From: Verrucomicrobiota bacterium
GTDB lineage: Bacteria; Verrucomicrobiota; Verrucomicrobiia; Opitutales; UBA2995
NCBI GenBank assembly: GCA_027297085.1
Contig: JAPUIL010000704.1
Location: forward strand, 1-8,263
Direction: 5' to 3'
Length of the DNA stretch: 8,263 nt
Position numbers and translations under genes: made by a program. Shown one piece after another: positions 1 to 5,174 of this stretch; position 1 is the first letter of the stretch; every line of letters begins with the position of its first letter. The notes beneath the pieces were generated by a model. That model was not told where the DNA came from, did no database searches, and saw only the letters and a program-made list of their open reading frames with translations.

Positions 1-1
1 C

Positions 2-490
2 CTGTTGGTCATTCCAGCTGTCACTCTGGCTCTGACAGAGTTTGTTATAATTCCTAGACTTCAATCGAGCATGGGCACCAGCGATAATAATGCCCAAGCC
101 GATTCGAGGCATGGCTCCTCCGGGGGTGGTCATTCCACCTCCAGTGGAGGGGGCCATTCCGCTGGAGGTGGCGATGACCACCTTGGCCCGGGTGCCTCGT
201 ATGAGTTCGAAGATGTTATCTGTAATCTGTCGGGCACGATGGGTACTCGCTTCCTGAAGGTCAGCTTTGAAGTGGCCGGTAGCGATCTGGAATTGTCGAG
301 CATGATTAAGAGGAAAAAACCGCGTATTAAGGATGCTATCATCACCACACTTTCGAGCAAAACCATTCAAGACATCGAAGTGCCTGGCGGACGCAATGCA
401 TTAAGAGTTGCCTTGATAAGTGCGATCAACCAAGCCATTGGTTTCGCTGTCGTCGAGGAGCTTTTTTTCACTGAATTCATCATCCAATAA
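2..490 (+). CDS. fliL: Flagellar basal body-associated protein FliL (5'-partial)
   Basis: FliL is a single-pass inner-membrane protein that surrounds or contacts the stator units and supports motor torque. The reading frame is open to the left edge, so the N-terminus is missing. The first full codon visible is the Leu at 2-4; a TTG at 5 could be read as a start but lies inside the hydrophobic membrane segment (LVIPAVTLALTEFVIIPRL), so it is almost certainly internal. A Gly/Ser/His-rich linker follows (110-181), then the periplasmic FliL domain. Family hallmarks there are YEFEDVICNL, GTRFLKVSFEV, RIKDAIITTLSSKT, an IN pair before the end, and the C-terminal FFTEFIIQ (family consensus roughly YFTEFVVQ). 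The stop is TAA at 488-490, six bases before fliM and in the same frame. Identity is secure; only the missing N-terminus is uncertain. Confidence 0.94.
   Translation: MLVIPAVTLALTEFVIIPRLQSSMGTSDNNAQADSRHGSSGGGHSTSSGGGHSAGGGDDHLGPGASYEFEDVICNLSGTMGTRFLKVSFEVAGSDLELSSMIKRKKPRIKDAIITTLSSKTIQDIEVPGGRNALRVALISAINQAIGFAVVEELFFTEFIIQ
110..181 (+). repeat. Gly/Ser/His repeat linker within fliL
   Basis: These bases encode a low-complexity stretch with two near-copies of the unit SSGGGHS(T/A), followed by AGGGDDH. It joins the FliL membrane segment to its periplasmic domain. Flexible linkers at this place are normal in FliL, but the regular GGGH spacing with four histidines is distinctive. The two units use different codons in places (GGGGGTGGTCATTCC versus GGAGGGGGCCATTCC), so the similarity is clearer in protein than in DNA. 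Confidence 0.7.
122..171 (+). other. Competing inverted repeats inside fliL linker
   Basis: CCACCTCCAG at 135-144 is exactly complementary in inverted orientation to CTGGAGGTGG at 162-171. Pairing can extend inward (145-149 with 157-161, including two G-U pairs) to give a stem of about 15 bp with a 7-base loop. The same left arm (135-142) can instead pair with GGGGGTGG at 122-129 around the 5-base loop TCATT. The two structures exclude each other. They may simply follow from Gly/Ser/His codon choice, and no U-run suggests a terminator. A role in the mRNA is unproven. Confidence 0.4.
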
Positions 491-496
491 ATCAGC

Positions 497-1534
497 GTGT
501 CCGAAGAAGATAAAGATGCAAAATTAGAAGCCACCGGCGTTCTCAACGAGGGGGATGCCGACTCGTTGCTGAGTGAGGCGAAAAAGGATTCTCTGCCCGG
601 AAATAAGAGACGGTCTGTCGTCATTTCCCCGGAAGGCATACGTCTGGGCTCGGACCAAAAAGTATCCAGCCAACGCCATGATTTCATAAATTCCGCGTCG
701 ATGAGCGATGGCGAGGTGGAGCGCCTGCGTCGAATGCATAAGGAGATGATCTCTACGCTGGAAGCCCAGGTCTCGCTGTTTCTTCGTTCCGAGGTGTCCA
801 TGACTTTTACTTCATTGGAAATAATCGAATACGGGAAAGTCATACAAAAATTGGAAAAGCCTACGCATCTTGCTCTTTTCCGGGCGGATCCATTACCGGG
901 TATCGGATTTTTGGAAATCAGCCCACGCCTGGCTCTTTCGACGGTTAATAAAGTGCTGGGCGGAATAGGCAAACCGCTGAAGGAAGAGCGTCACCTGACC
1001 AAGATTGAAACTGATTTGATTGAGGAGTTTATCCTTATCCTGATCCAGGATTGGTTAGGACAGTGGCGATACGAGACCACTCCTGTTCCTTCCATTGTGG
1101 GCCACGAAGTTGTGCCCTCGACTTTGCAGATCTGCGAGCCCAACACCTCCATGCTCCAATTCACTTTGGATGTGACTATTCGGGAAAGCAGTGGGCGAAT
1201 CCAGGTGGTTGTTCCACTGTTTATGATCGAACCCATGGTGCGCCATCTGGAGAGTCAACGTTTAACCAAGGTTGAGCCAACAACTCCAACCCGCTTGCCA
1301 TCCTGGCAGCAAAGGTATGGGGACGTCCCGCTCTCCGCCGAGGTTACCGTTTCTGCAGGCCCTATGAAAGTACGGGAGTTCAAAAACTTAAAAGTTGGAG
1401 ATACAATAACCCTGCCCGAAGGCTGCATGGAACAAGCCATCCTTCGATTGGAGAGGAAGCCTCTTTTTGAAGGTAAATTTGGAGTCGATAACGGAAAAAT
1501 GGCATTGTGCATTCAAAGTAAACTTCAATCATAA
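497..1534 (+). CDS. fliM: Flagellar motor switch protein FliM
   Basis: FliM is the middle protein of the C-ring: it binds FliG above, FliN below and phospho-CheY at its N-terminus to switch rotation. At 345 residues the length is normal. The start is GTG: an in-frame TAA lies three codons upstream (488-490), and the next in-frame Met (about residue 69) would remove the N-terminal motif. Around residues 14-27 the sequence GVLNEGDADSLLSE stands where the CheY-binding helix (consensus LSQxEIDALL) should be; it is recognisable but degenerate. The central CheC-like domain runs from about 70 to 265, with PTHLALFRADPLPG, FLEISPRLA and the GGxG motif as GGIG at 155-158, followed by LTKIETDLIEEF. The C-terminal SpoA domain begins near Y274 (YGDVPLSAEV) and ends at the C-terminus. 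No Shine-Dalgarno sequence precedes the start, so translation probably couples to fliL. Confidence 0.96.
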   Translation: MSEEDKDAKLEATGVLNEGDADSLLSEAKKDSLPGNKRRSVVISPEGIRLGSDQKVSSQRHDFINSASMSDGEVERLRRMHKEMISTLEAQVSLFLRSEVSMTFTSLEIIEYGKVIQKLEKPTHLALFRADPLPGIGFLEISPRLALSTVNKVLGGIGKPLKEERHLTKIETDLIEEFILILIQDWLGQWRYETTPVPSIVGHEVVPSTLQICEPNTSMLQFTLDVTIRESSGRIQVVVPLFMIEPMVRHLESQRLTKVEPTTPTRLPSWQQRYGDVPLSAEVTVSAGPMKVREFKNLKVGDTITLPEGCMEQAILRLERKPLFEGKFGVDNGKMALCIQSKLQS

Positions 1535-1542
1535 CGATATCT

Positions 1543-1821
1543 ATGGACGCATCTGAAACACCTCCCAAAGAATCCGGTCCCGCCGAAGGCAATCTCGACC
1601 TCATACTTGACGTAGAGATGGAGGTCTCCGTGCAGCTCGGATCCTGTACCATGACTATGGGCGAGGTTCTAAACCTCAGTGCCGGTGACGTTGTGCAACT
1701 CCAGCAGAAGAAAAGTGAGCCCGTGCTGCTCTGTCTGAATGACAAAGTAGTGGCCAGGGGCGAGGTGGTTGTCGTTGAAGACAATCTGGGCATAAAAATT
1801 ACGGAGATGCTCAATTCATGA
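1543..1821 (+). CDS. fliN: Flagellar motor switch protein FliN
   Basis: FliN forms the base of the C-ring with FliM and also helps dock the FliH-FliI export ATPase complex. This version has only 92 residues: a polar N-terminal stretch of about 16 (MDASETPPKESGPAEG) followed almost at once by the SpoA domain. That domain has the usual landmarks LDLILDVEMEVSVQLG, GEVLNLSAGDVVQL, LCLNDKVVARGEVVVVEDN and the ending LGIKITEML. It is shorter than the E. coli protein (137 residues), which carries a longer N-terminal part, and it has no CheC domain such as the one in Bacillus FliY. The ATG lies eight bases after the fliM stop, with no clear ribosome-binding site. The stop TGA overlaps the fliO start. 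Confidence 0.96.
   Translation: MDASETPPKESGPAEGNLDLILDVEMEVSVQLGSCTMTMGEVLNLSAGDVVQLQQKKSEPVLLCLNDKVVARGEVVVVEDNLGIKITEMLNS
1818..1821 (+). promoter_or_regulatory. ATGA stop/start overlap, fliN-fliO
   Basis: The fliO ATG (1818-1820) overlaps the fliN TGA (1819-1821). No Shine-Dalgarno sequence is visible before it, so fliO translation probably depends on ribosomes terminating on fliN. Confidence 0.8.
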
Positions 1822-2201
1822 CTCTGCCGTTTATTATCGCGGACCTGCTCAAAGACGCGCCCCTTAATTCAGGCGGATGGAGTGGGGGCGGTAGCAGCTC
1901 AGTACTCATCGTTCTCTTTTTACTGCTCATAGGCAGTTCGTTTGCGGTTTGGATTTTCTTCAAGCGTGGAACTTTTACGCGTATGAAGGGGGGCGAGCAG
2001 CTCCAGATTCTTGAGACTCGCGCCCTGGGTGGCCGTCAATTTCTCTTGGTAGCCCGCCATAGCAACCAAAAATTTCTCCTGGGCGTCTGCCCTGGCAGGA
2101 TCGATTACCTTTGTCCGCTCGAAAGTGGTTCCGATTTTGATTCGGATGAAACGTTTGAGACGGTATTACAAGAAAAGAATTCGCCAAACAAACCGTCATG
2201 A
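1818..2201 (+). CDS. fliO: Flagellar biosynthesis protein FliO
   Basis: FliO is a small membrane protein that helps assemble the FliP ring and is not kept in the finished export gate in the systems studied. The 127-residue product has a short N-terminal segment rich in Gly and Ser, one membrane helix (about residues 29-48, VLIVLFLLLIGSSFAVWIFF), a basic stop-transfer KR, and a cytoplasmic domain. Conserved features there are LQILETRALGGRQFLLVAR and KFLLGVCPGRIDYL, corresponding to the FliO pattern of a leucine-rich strand followed by LLG. FliO is poorly conserved, so the position between fliN and fliP adds much to the call. Both ends overlap their neighbours by four bases. Confidence 0.9.
   Translation: MTLPFIIADLLKDAPLNSGGWSGGGSSSVLIVLFLLLIGSSFAVWIFFKRGTFTRMKGGEQLQILETRALGGRQFLLVARHSNQKFLLGVCPGRIDYLCPLESGSDFDSDETFETVLQEKNSPNKPS
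2198..2201 (+). promoter_or_regulatory. ATGA stop/start overlap, fliO-fliP
   Basis: The fliP ATG (2198-2200) overlaps the fliO TGA (2199-2201), a second coupled junction in a row. It keeps production of the assembly factor and its client linked. Confidence 0.8.
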
Positions 2202-2974
2202 AATCCTTTTGGCCGAGGCTTCTTCCCTATATACTACTGGGGCTGACTCTCTGTATTGCCAGCGATCTGGTGGCTCAGGATAATGCAGATGCACCTGGTT
2301 CTTCACCTGGAATAGATATCTCAGTGCGTCTCGGTCAAGAAGGCGGCGGAGACGATGTTTCGGTAGCTATTCAGCTGGTTGTGCTGATGACCCTGCTGTC
2401 GCTCGCGCCAGCGATCGTACTATTGATGACGAGCTTTATGCGCATCATTATTGTCCTGGGGTTTTTAAGAAACGCCTTGGGCCTCCAGTCGGTGCCTCCG
2501 ACTCAAGTACTTGTTGGGATGTCAGTGTTCCTCTCATTTTTTCTCATGATGCCGGTGGGCGAGCGCATCCAGGCCGAGGCTCTGGAGCCATTCCAGGCTG
2601 GCGACATTACCAGTATCGAGGCATTTAATCTGGCGAGCAAACCCTTGGCGGATTTCATGCTCAAGCAGACTCGGACGGAGGATATCGAATTCTTTCTCAG
2701 CATCGCCAATATGCCCCCGACCTCGGTCGATGATTTGCCAATGCGTATCATCGTTCCCTCCTTTATTCTCAGTGAATTAAGGACAGCCTTTCAAATGGGC
2801 TTCCTGATATTCCTCCCTTTTCTGGTTGTTGATTTCATCGTAGCCACCGTGCTGATGGCTATGGGGATGATGATGATGCCGCCGGTCATTGTTTCGTTAC
2901 CCTTCAAAATTCTTCTCTTTGTGATGGTGGACGGTTGGTATCTGATCATCCGCTCACTTGTTACCAGTTTCTAA
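2198..2974 (+). CDS. fliP: Flagellar export gate protein FliP
   Basis: FliP forms the pentameric core of the type III export gate with FliQ and FliR. The 258 residues begin with a likely cleavable signal peptide: K2/R7, a hydrophobic core, and possible cleavage after A26 in LVA-Q. Next comes an acidic/Gly periplasmic stretch, then the membrane domain. Family signatures are TSFMRIIIVLGFLRNALG (starting at about T78), PPTQVLVGMSVFL (from P100), FMLKQT in the periplasmic loop, PSFILSELRTAFQMGF, and MGMMMMPPVIVSLPFKILLF (from M222) followed by VDGWYLI. The Met run at 224-227 matches the methionine gasket that seals the pore in Salmonella FliP, here with four Met in a row. Length is close to the Salmonella protein (245). 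Confidence 0.98.
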   Translation: MKSFWPRLLPYILLGLTLCIASDLVAQDNADAPGSSPGIDISVRLGQEGGGDDVSVAIQLVVLMTLLSLAPAIVLLMTSFMRIIIVLGFLRNALGLQSVPPTQVLVGMSVFLSFFLMMPVGERIQAEALEPFQAGDITSIEAFNLASKPLADFMLKQTRTEDIEFFLSIANMPPTSVDDLPMRIIVPSFILSELRTAFQMGFLIFLPFLVVDFIVATVLMAMGMMMMPPVIVSLPFKILLFVMVDGWYLIIRSLVTSF

Positions 2975-2980
2975 GGGAGA
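2975..2980 (+). promoter_or_regulatory. Shine-Dalgarno sequence for fliQ
   Basis: GGGAGA directly follows the fliP stop and sits 6 bases before the fliQ ATG. It is the clearest ribosome-binding site in the window and supports the start at 2987. Confidence 0.75.
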
Positions 2981-2986
2981 ACGGAC

Positions 2987-3259
2987 ATGAGTGTAGAATA
3001 CATTATCGAACTGTTCCGGGAAATGCTGACCACGGCACTGATTATAGTCTTGCCGCTGTTGGGCACCGCCATGTTTGTCGGCGTGGTCATCAGTTTAGTC
3101 CAAGCGGTTACGAGTATTCAGGAGCAGACCCTTTCGTTCGTTCCCAAGCTTTTTGCGGTGGTCGCCGTCATGATGTTCACCGCTTTCTGGATGGTTGAGG
3201 TTATCCTTACTTTCACAGTCGAGATTTTCAACCGCATGTCGAACATGGCTGGCGGTTAA
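2987..3259 (+). CDS. fliQ: Flagellar export gate protein FliQ
   Basis: FliQ packs around the outside of the FliP/FliR core, probably in four copies, in the export gate. The 90 residues match the family length (about 89). Two membrane hairpin helices are visible, at about residues 15-38 (TALIIVLPLLGTAMFVGVVISLV) and 55-80. Between them lies the family signature SIQEQTLSFVPK (residues 43-54), including the conserved Lys at 54. The start has a good ribosome-binding site and lies 12 bases after the fliP stop. Confidence 0.97.
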   Translation: MSVEYIIELFREMLTTALIIVLPLLGTAMFVGVVISLVQAVTSIQEQTLSFVPKLFAVVAVMMFTAFWMVEVILTFTVEIFNRMSNMAGG

Positions 3260-3276
3260 AAATCTCATTTATCCGC

Positions 3277-4047
3277 ATGCCGATACCTGATCCAGAACTC
3301 CTGCTGCATGCGGCAGCAATTTTCTTTCGGGCAGGAACCTTTTTGCTGCTTCTTCCCATGTTCGGCCGTCCGGTTCCGGTTACGGTACGTACGACGATGG
3401 CCATCTTTTTGGTTATTTTCGCCGTTCCGCTTTCCAGTCCTGCTCCTGAGCTGGTGCTTCCAGGGCATTGGTCGGGACTCGTACTGATCGCCGTGAGGGA
3501 AAGCTTTATTGGATTTATGCTGGGATTCGGTGTATCCGTCATCTTCTACATCTGCCAGGTCGCGGGAAAGTTCATCTCCATGCAGATCGGCTTGATGCAG
3601 AGCAATCTCTTCAATCCCCTGATGAATGAGCAGGAAAGCGTTCTTGGAACGGGGATGACCATGATGTCCATTGTGTTGATCTTCATCCTCAATATACACC
3701 ACCTGATCATCTACGCTTTCATCCGCAGTCTTACCATAGCTCCACCCGGAGTGAGTGCTTTTAGTGGAGCTTCAGCGGAACAGGTTGTAGGGGGAATCGG
3801 CAATATTTTCCTAATTTCTACCCAAATGGCGGCGCCCTTGATCGCCGTTAATTATATTGTGACCTTAGCGTTTGCTATTTTAGGAAGAGCTGTACCTAGC
3901 ATGAACGTTTTGATTCTCAGCTTTGGTGTCCGAGTTTTTGCGGGAATTTCTGTTTTGATTCTAATTTTTATAGTTATGGCCCAGTTTTTGCTCAGTGTAA
4001 TTCATGATACACCAGAGCGGATGCTGCAATTTCTGCCGATTCGCTGA
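3277..4047 (+). CDS. fliR: Flagellar export gate protein FliR
   Basis: FliR is present once per export gate, completing the helical FliP5-FliQ4-FliR1 pore, and also contacts FlhB. The 256-residue product is highly hydrophobic, with about six membrane segments (around residues 8-33, 38-52, 68-98, 125-150, 176-205 and 208-240). Family landmarks are FFRAGTFLLLLPMFGRPVPVTVR near the N-terminus, ESFIGFMLGFGVS, CQVAGKFISMQIG, NPLMNEQESVLG, and MAAPLIAVNYIVTLAFAILGRAVPSMNVLILSF in the fifth segment. The ATG lies 17 bases after the fliQ stop with no recognisable Shine-Dalgarno sequence. The start is chosen because the N-terminus then aligns with known FliR proteins. Confidence 0.96.
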   Translation: MPIPDPELLLHAAAIFFRAGTFLLLLPMFGRPVPVTVRTTMAIFLVIFAVPLSSPAPELVLPGHWSGLVLIAVRESFIGFMLGFGVSVIFYICQVAGKFISMQIGLMQSNLFNPLMNEQESVLGTGMTMMSIVLIFILNIHHLIIYAFIRSLTIAPPGVSAFSGASAEQVVGGIGNIFLISTQMAAPLIAVNYIVTLAFAILGRAVPSMNVLILSFGVRVFAGISVLILIFIVMAQFLLSVIHDTPERMLQFLPIR

Positions 4048-4061
4048 TTCAACTATGAAAC

Positions 4062-4065
4062 AGGA
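4062..4065 (+). promoter_or_regulatory. Probable Shine-Dalgarno sequence for flhB
   Basis: AGGA lies 8 bases before the flhB ATG at 4074. It supports this start over the out-of-frame ATG at 4055, which opens only a 12-codon frame and has no such element. Confidence 0.5.
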
Positions 4066-4073
4066 CGAACAGA

Positions 4074-5168
4074 ATGGCCGAGGAACAAGATAAATCCTCG
4101 AAAACCGAACAGCCGAGCGTTAAGCGTCTGGATGAAGCCCGCAAATCTGGCAATTTCGCCCGGGCGGAGGAAGTCCAGGTCGTTTTTGGCCTGATGGCCG
4201 CGTTTATAGTGCTGTTTTTCTATGCCAAGAACCTTGGGAGTTCGATGGCCATGAACATGCAGGGAATTTTGAGTAATCTTGGGGAATTTCCGTTTAACCG
4301 CACGATGGTAATTACAACCGGACGTGACGGACTGGCCGCCATGCTCTTTCTTATCTCGCCTGTGTGTGCCGCTGGAGTCTTCGCCGGTATTCTGGGAGGC
4401 GGTTTGCAGAGTGGATTTCGACTTTCGCCCAAAGCTCTCAAATTTAAGGGCAAGAAGCTCAACCCTATCAATGGAATCAAGGAAAAGTATGGCAAGCAGG
4501 CCTACGTGAAATTTTGCCTCGACCTGCTTAAACTGCTGGCCATTGGGGGAGTTATTACCTACAGCATCTTTCGGGTTATCCAGCATCCAATCTTTTACAC
4601 GCGGATCGAGATTCTCGATATTGGCCGATTCCTTTTGGAGGCTACCCTGTATATATTGGCCTTGCTCATTCTGGCAATGGGTCTCATCGCGCTAATCCAT
4701 TTTTTGTATCAAAAGCAAAAAGTGCACAAGGACCTGATGATGACTCGTCAGGAAGTAAAGGACGAGACGAAGCAGCAGGAAGGTGACCACACGGTTAAGA
4801 GTGCTCGCCGCCAGTTGGCCCACCGCCTCATGGAACGGCAAATGTTTGCCGCTATTCCAGGTGCGGATGTGGTGGTGACCAATCCGACTCACTACGCCGT
4901 GGCATTGCGCTACAATCGATCGGTCGATTCAGCGCCGATGGTTCTGGCCAAAGGTCGCAACCTGATTGCCCAGAACATTAAGCGTATCGCGCGTGAGCAT
5001 GGTGTTCCGATCATTGAAAACAAACCAGCCGCTCAGGCGCTTTATAAGATTGGACAGACCGGGAAACCCATTCCGCCACAAGTGTTTAAAATCGTGGCTG
5101 AGGTTTTGGCCTATGTTTATCGAACACACCGCAACTTTTTCGCGCAACGAAAGCGCACATTGAAATAG
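4074..5168 (+). CDS. flhB: Flagellar export switch protein FlhB
   Basis: FlhB wraps the export gate and switches substrate class from rod/hook to filament proteins after cleaving itself. The 364 residues start with the typical charged leader (EEQDKSSKTEQPSVKRLDEARKSG) followed by four membrane segments at about 36-55, 86-109, 144-166 and 182-212. The cytoplasmic part begins with the conserved linker around MMTRQEVKDETKQQEGD. The autocleavage motif NPTH is intact at residues 270-273 (codons 4881-4892), so cleavage between N270 and P271 is expected. The following GVPIIENKPAAQALY and IPPQVFKIVAEVLAYVY are also typical. It lies 26 bases after fliR and 6 bases before flhA. Confidence 0.98.
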   Translation: MAEEQDKSSKTEQPSVKRLDEARKSGNFARAEEVQVVFGLMAAFIVLFFYAKNLGSSMAMNMQGILSNLGEFPFNRTMVITTGRDGLAAMLFLISPVCAAGVFAGILGGGLQSGFRLSPKALKFKGKKLNPINGIKEKYGKQAYVKFCLDLLKLLAIGGVITYSIFRVIQHPIFYTRIEILDIGRFLLEATLYILALLILAMGLIALIHFLYQKQKVHKDLMMTRQEVKDETKQQEGDHTVKSARRQLAHRLMERQMFAAIPGADVVVTNPTHYAVALRYNRSVDSAPMVLAKGRNLIAQNIKRIAREHGVPIIENKPAAQALYKIGQTGKPIPPQVFKIVAEVLAYVYRTHRNFFAQRKRTLK

Positions 5169-5174
5169 ACCACC

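Noticed and set aside
5..490. TTG at position 5 as the true start of fliL
   Set aside because: The frame is open to the window edge and the TTG is inside the membrane helix; a real FliL needs cytoplasmic residues before it.
367..972. 201-codon open frame on the minus strand across the fliL-fliM junction
   Set aside because: It lies opposite two well-conserved flagellar genes, its translation is Ser/Arg-rich without any recognisable domain, and no start signal is seen. It is a shadow of the coding strand.
4055..4093. 12-codon frame starting with ATG between fliR and flhB, overlapping the flhB start
   Set aside because: It has no ribosome-binding site, and the AGGA downstream fits the flhB ATG instead. 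It could be a leader peptide, but nothing supports that.
4053..4586. 177-codon open frame on the minus strand opposite flhB
   Set aside because: The plus strand encodes clear FlhB here; the antisense product is low in hydrophobic order and matches no family I know.
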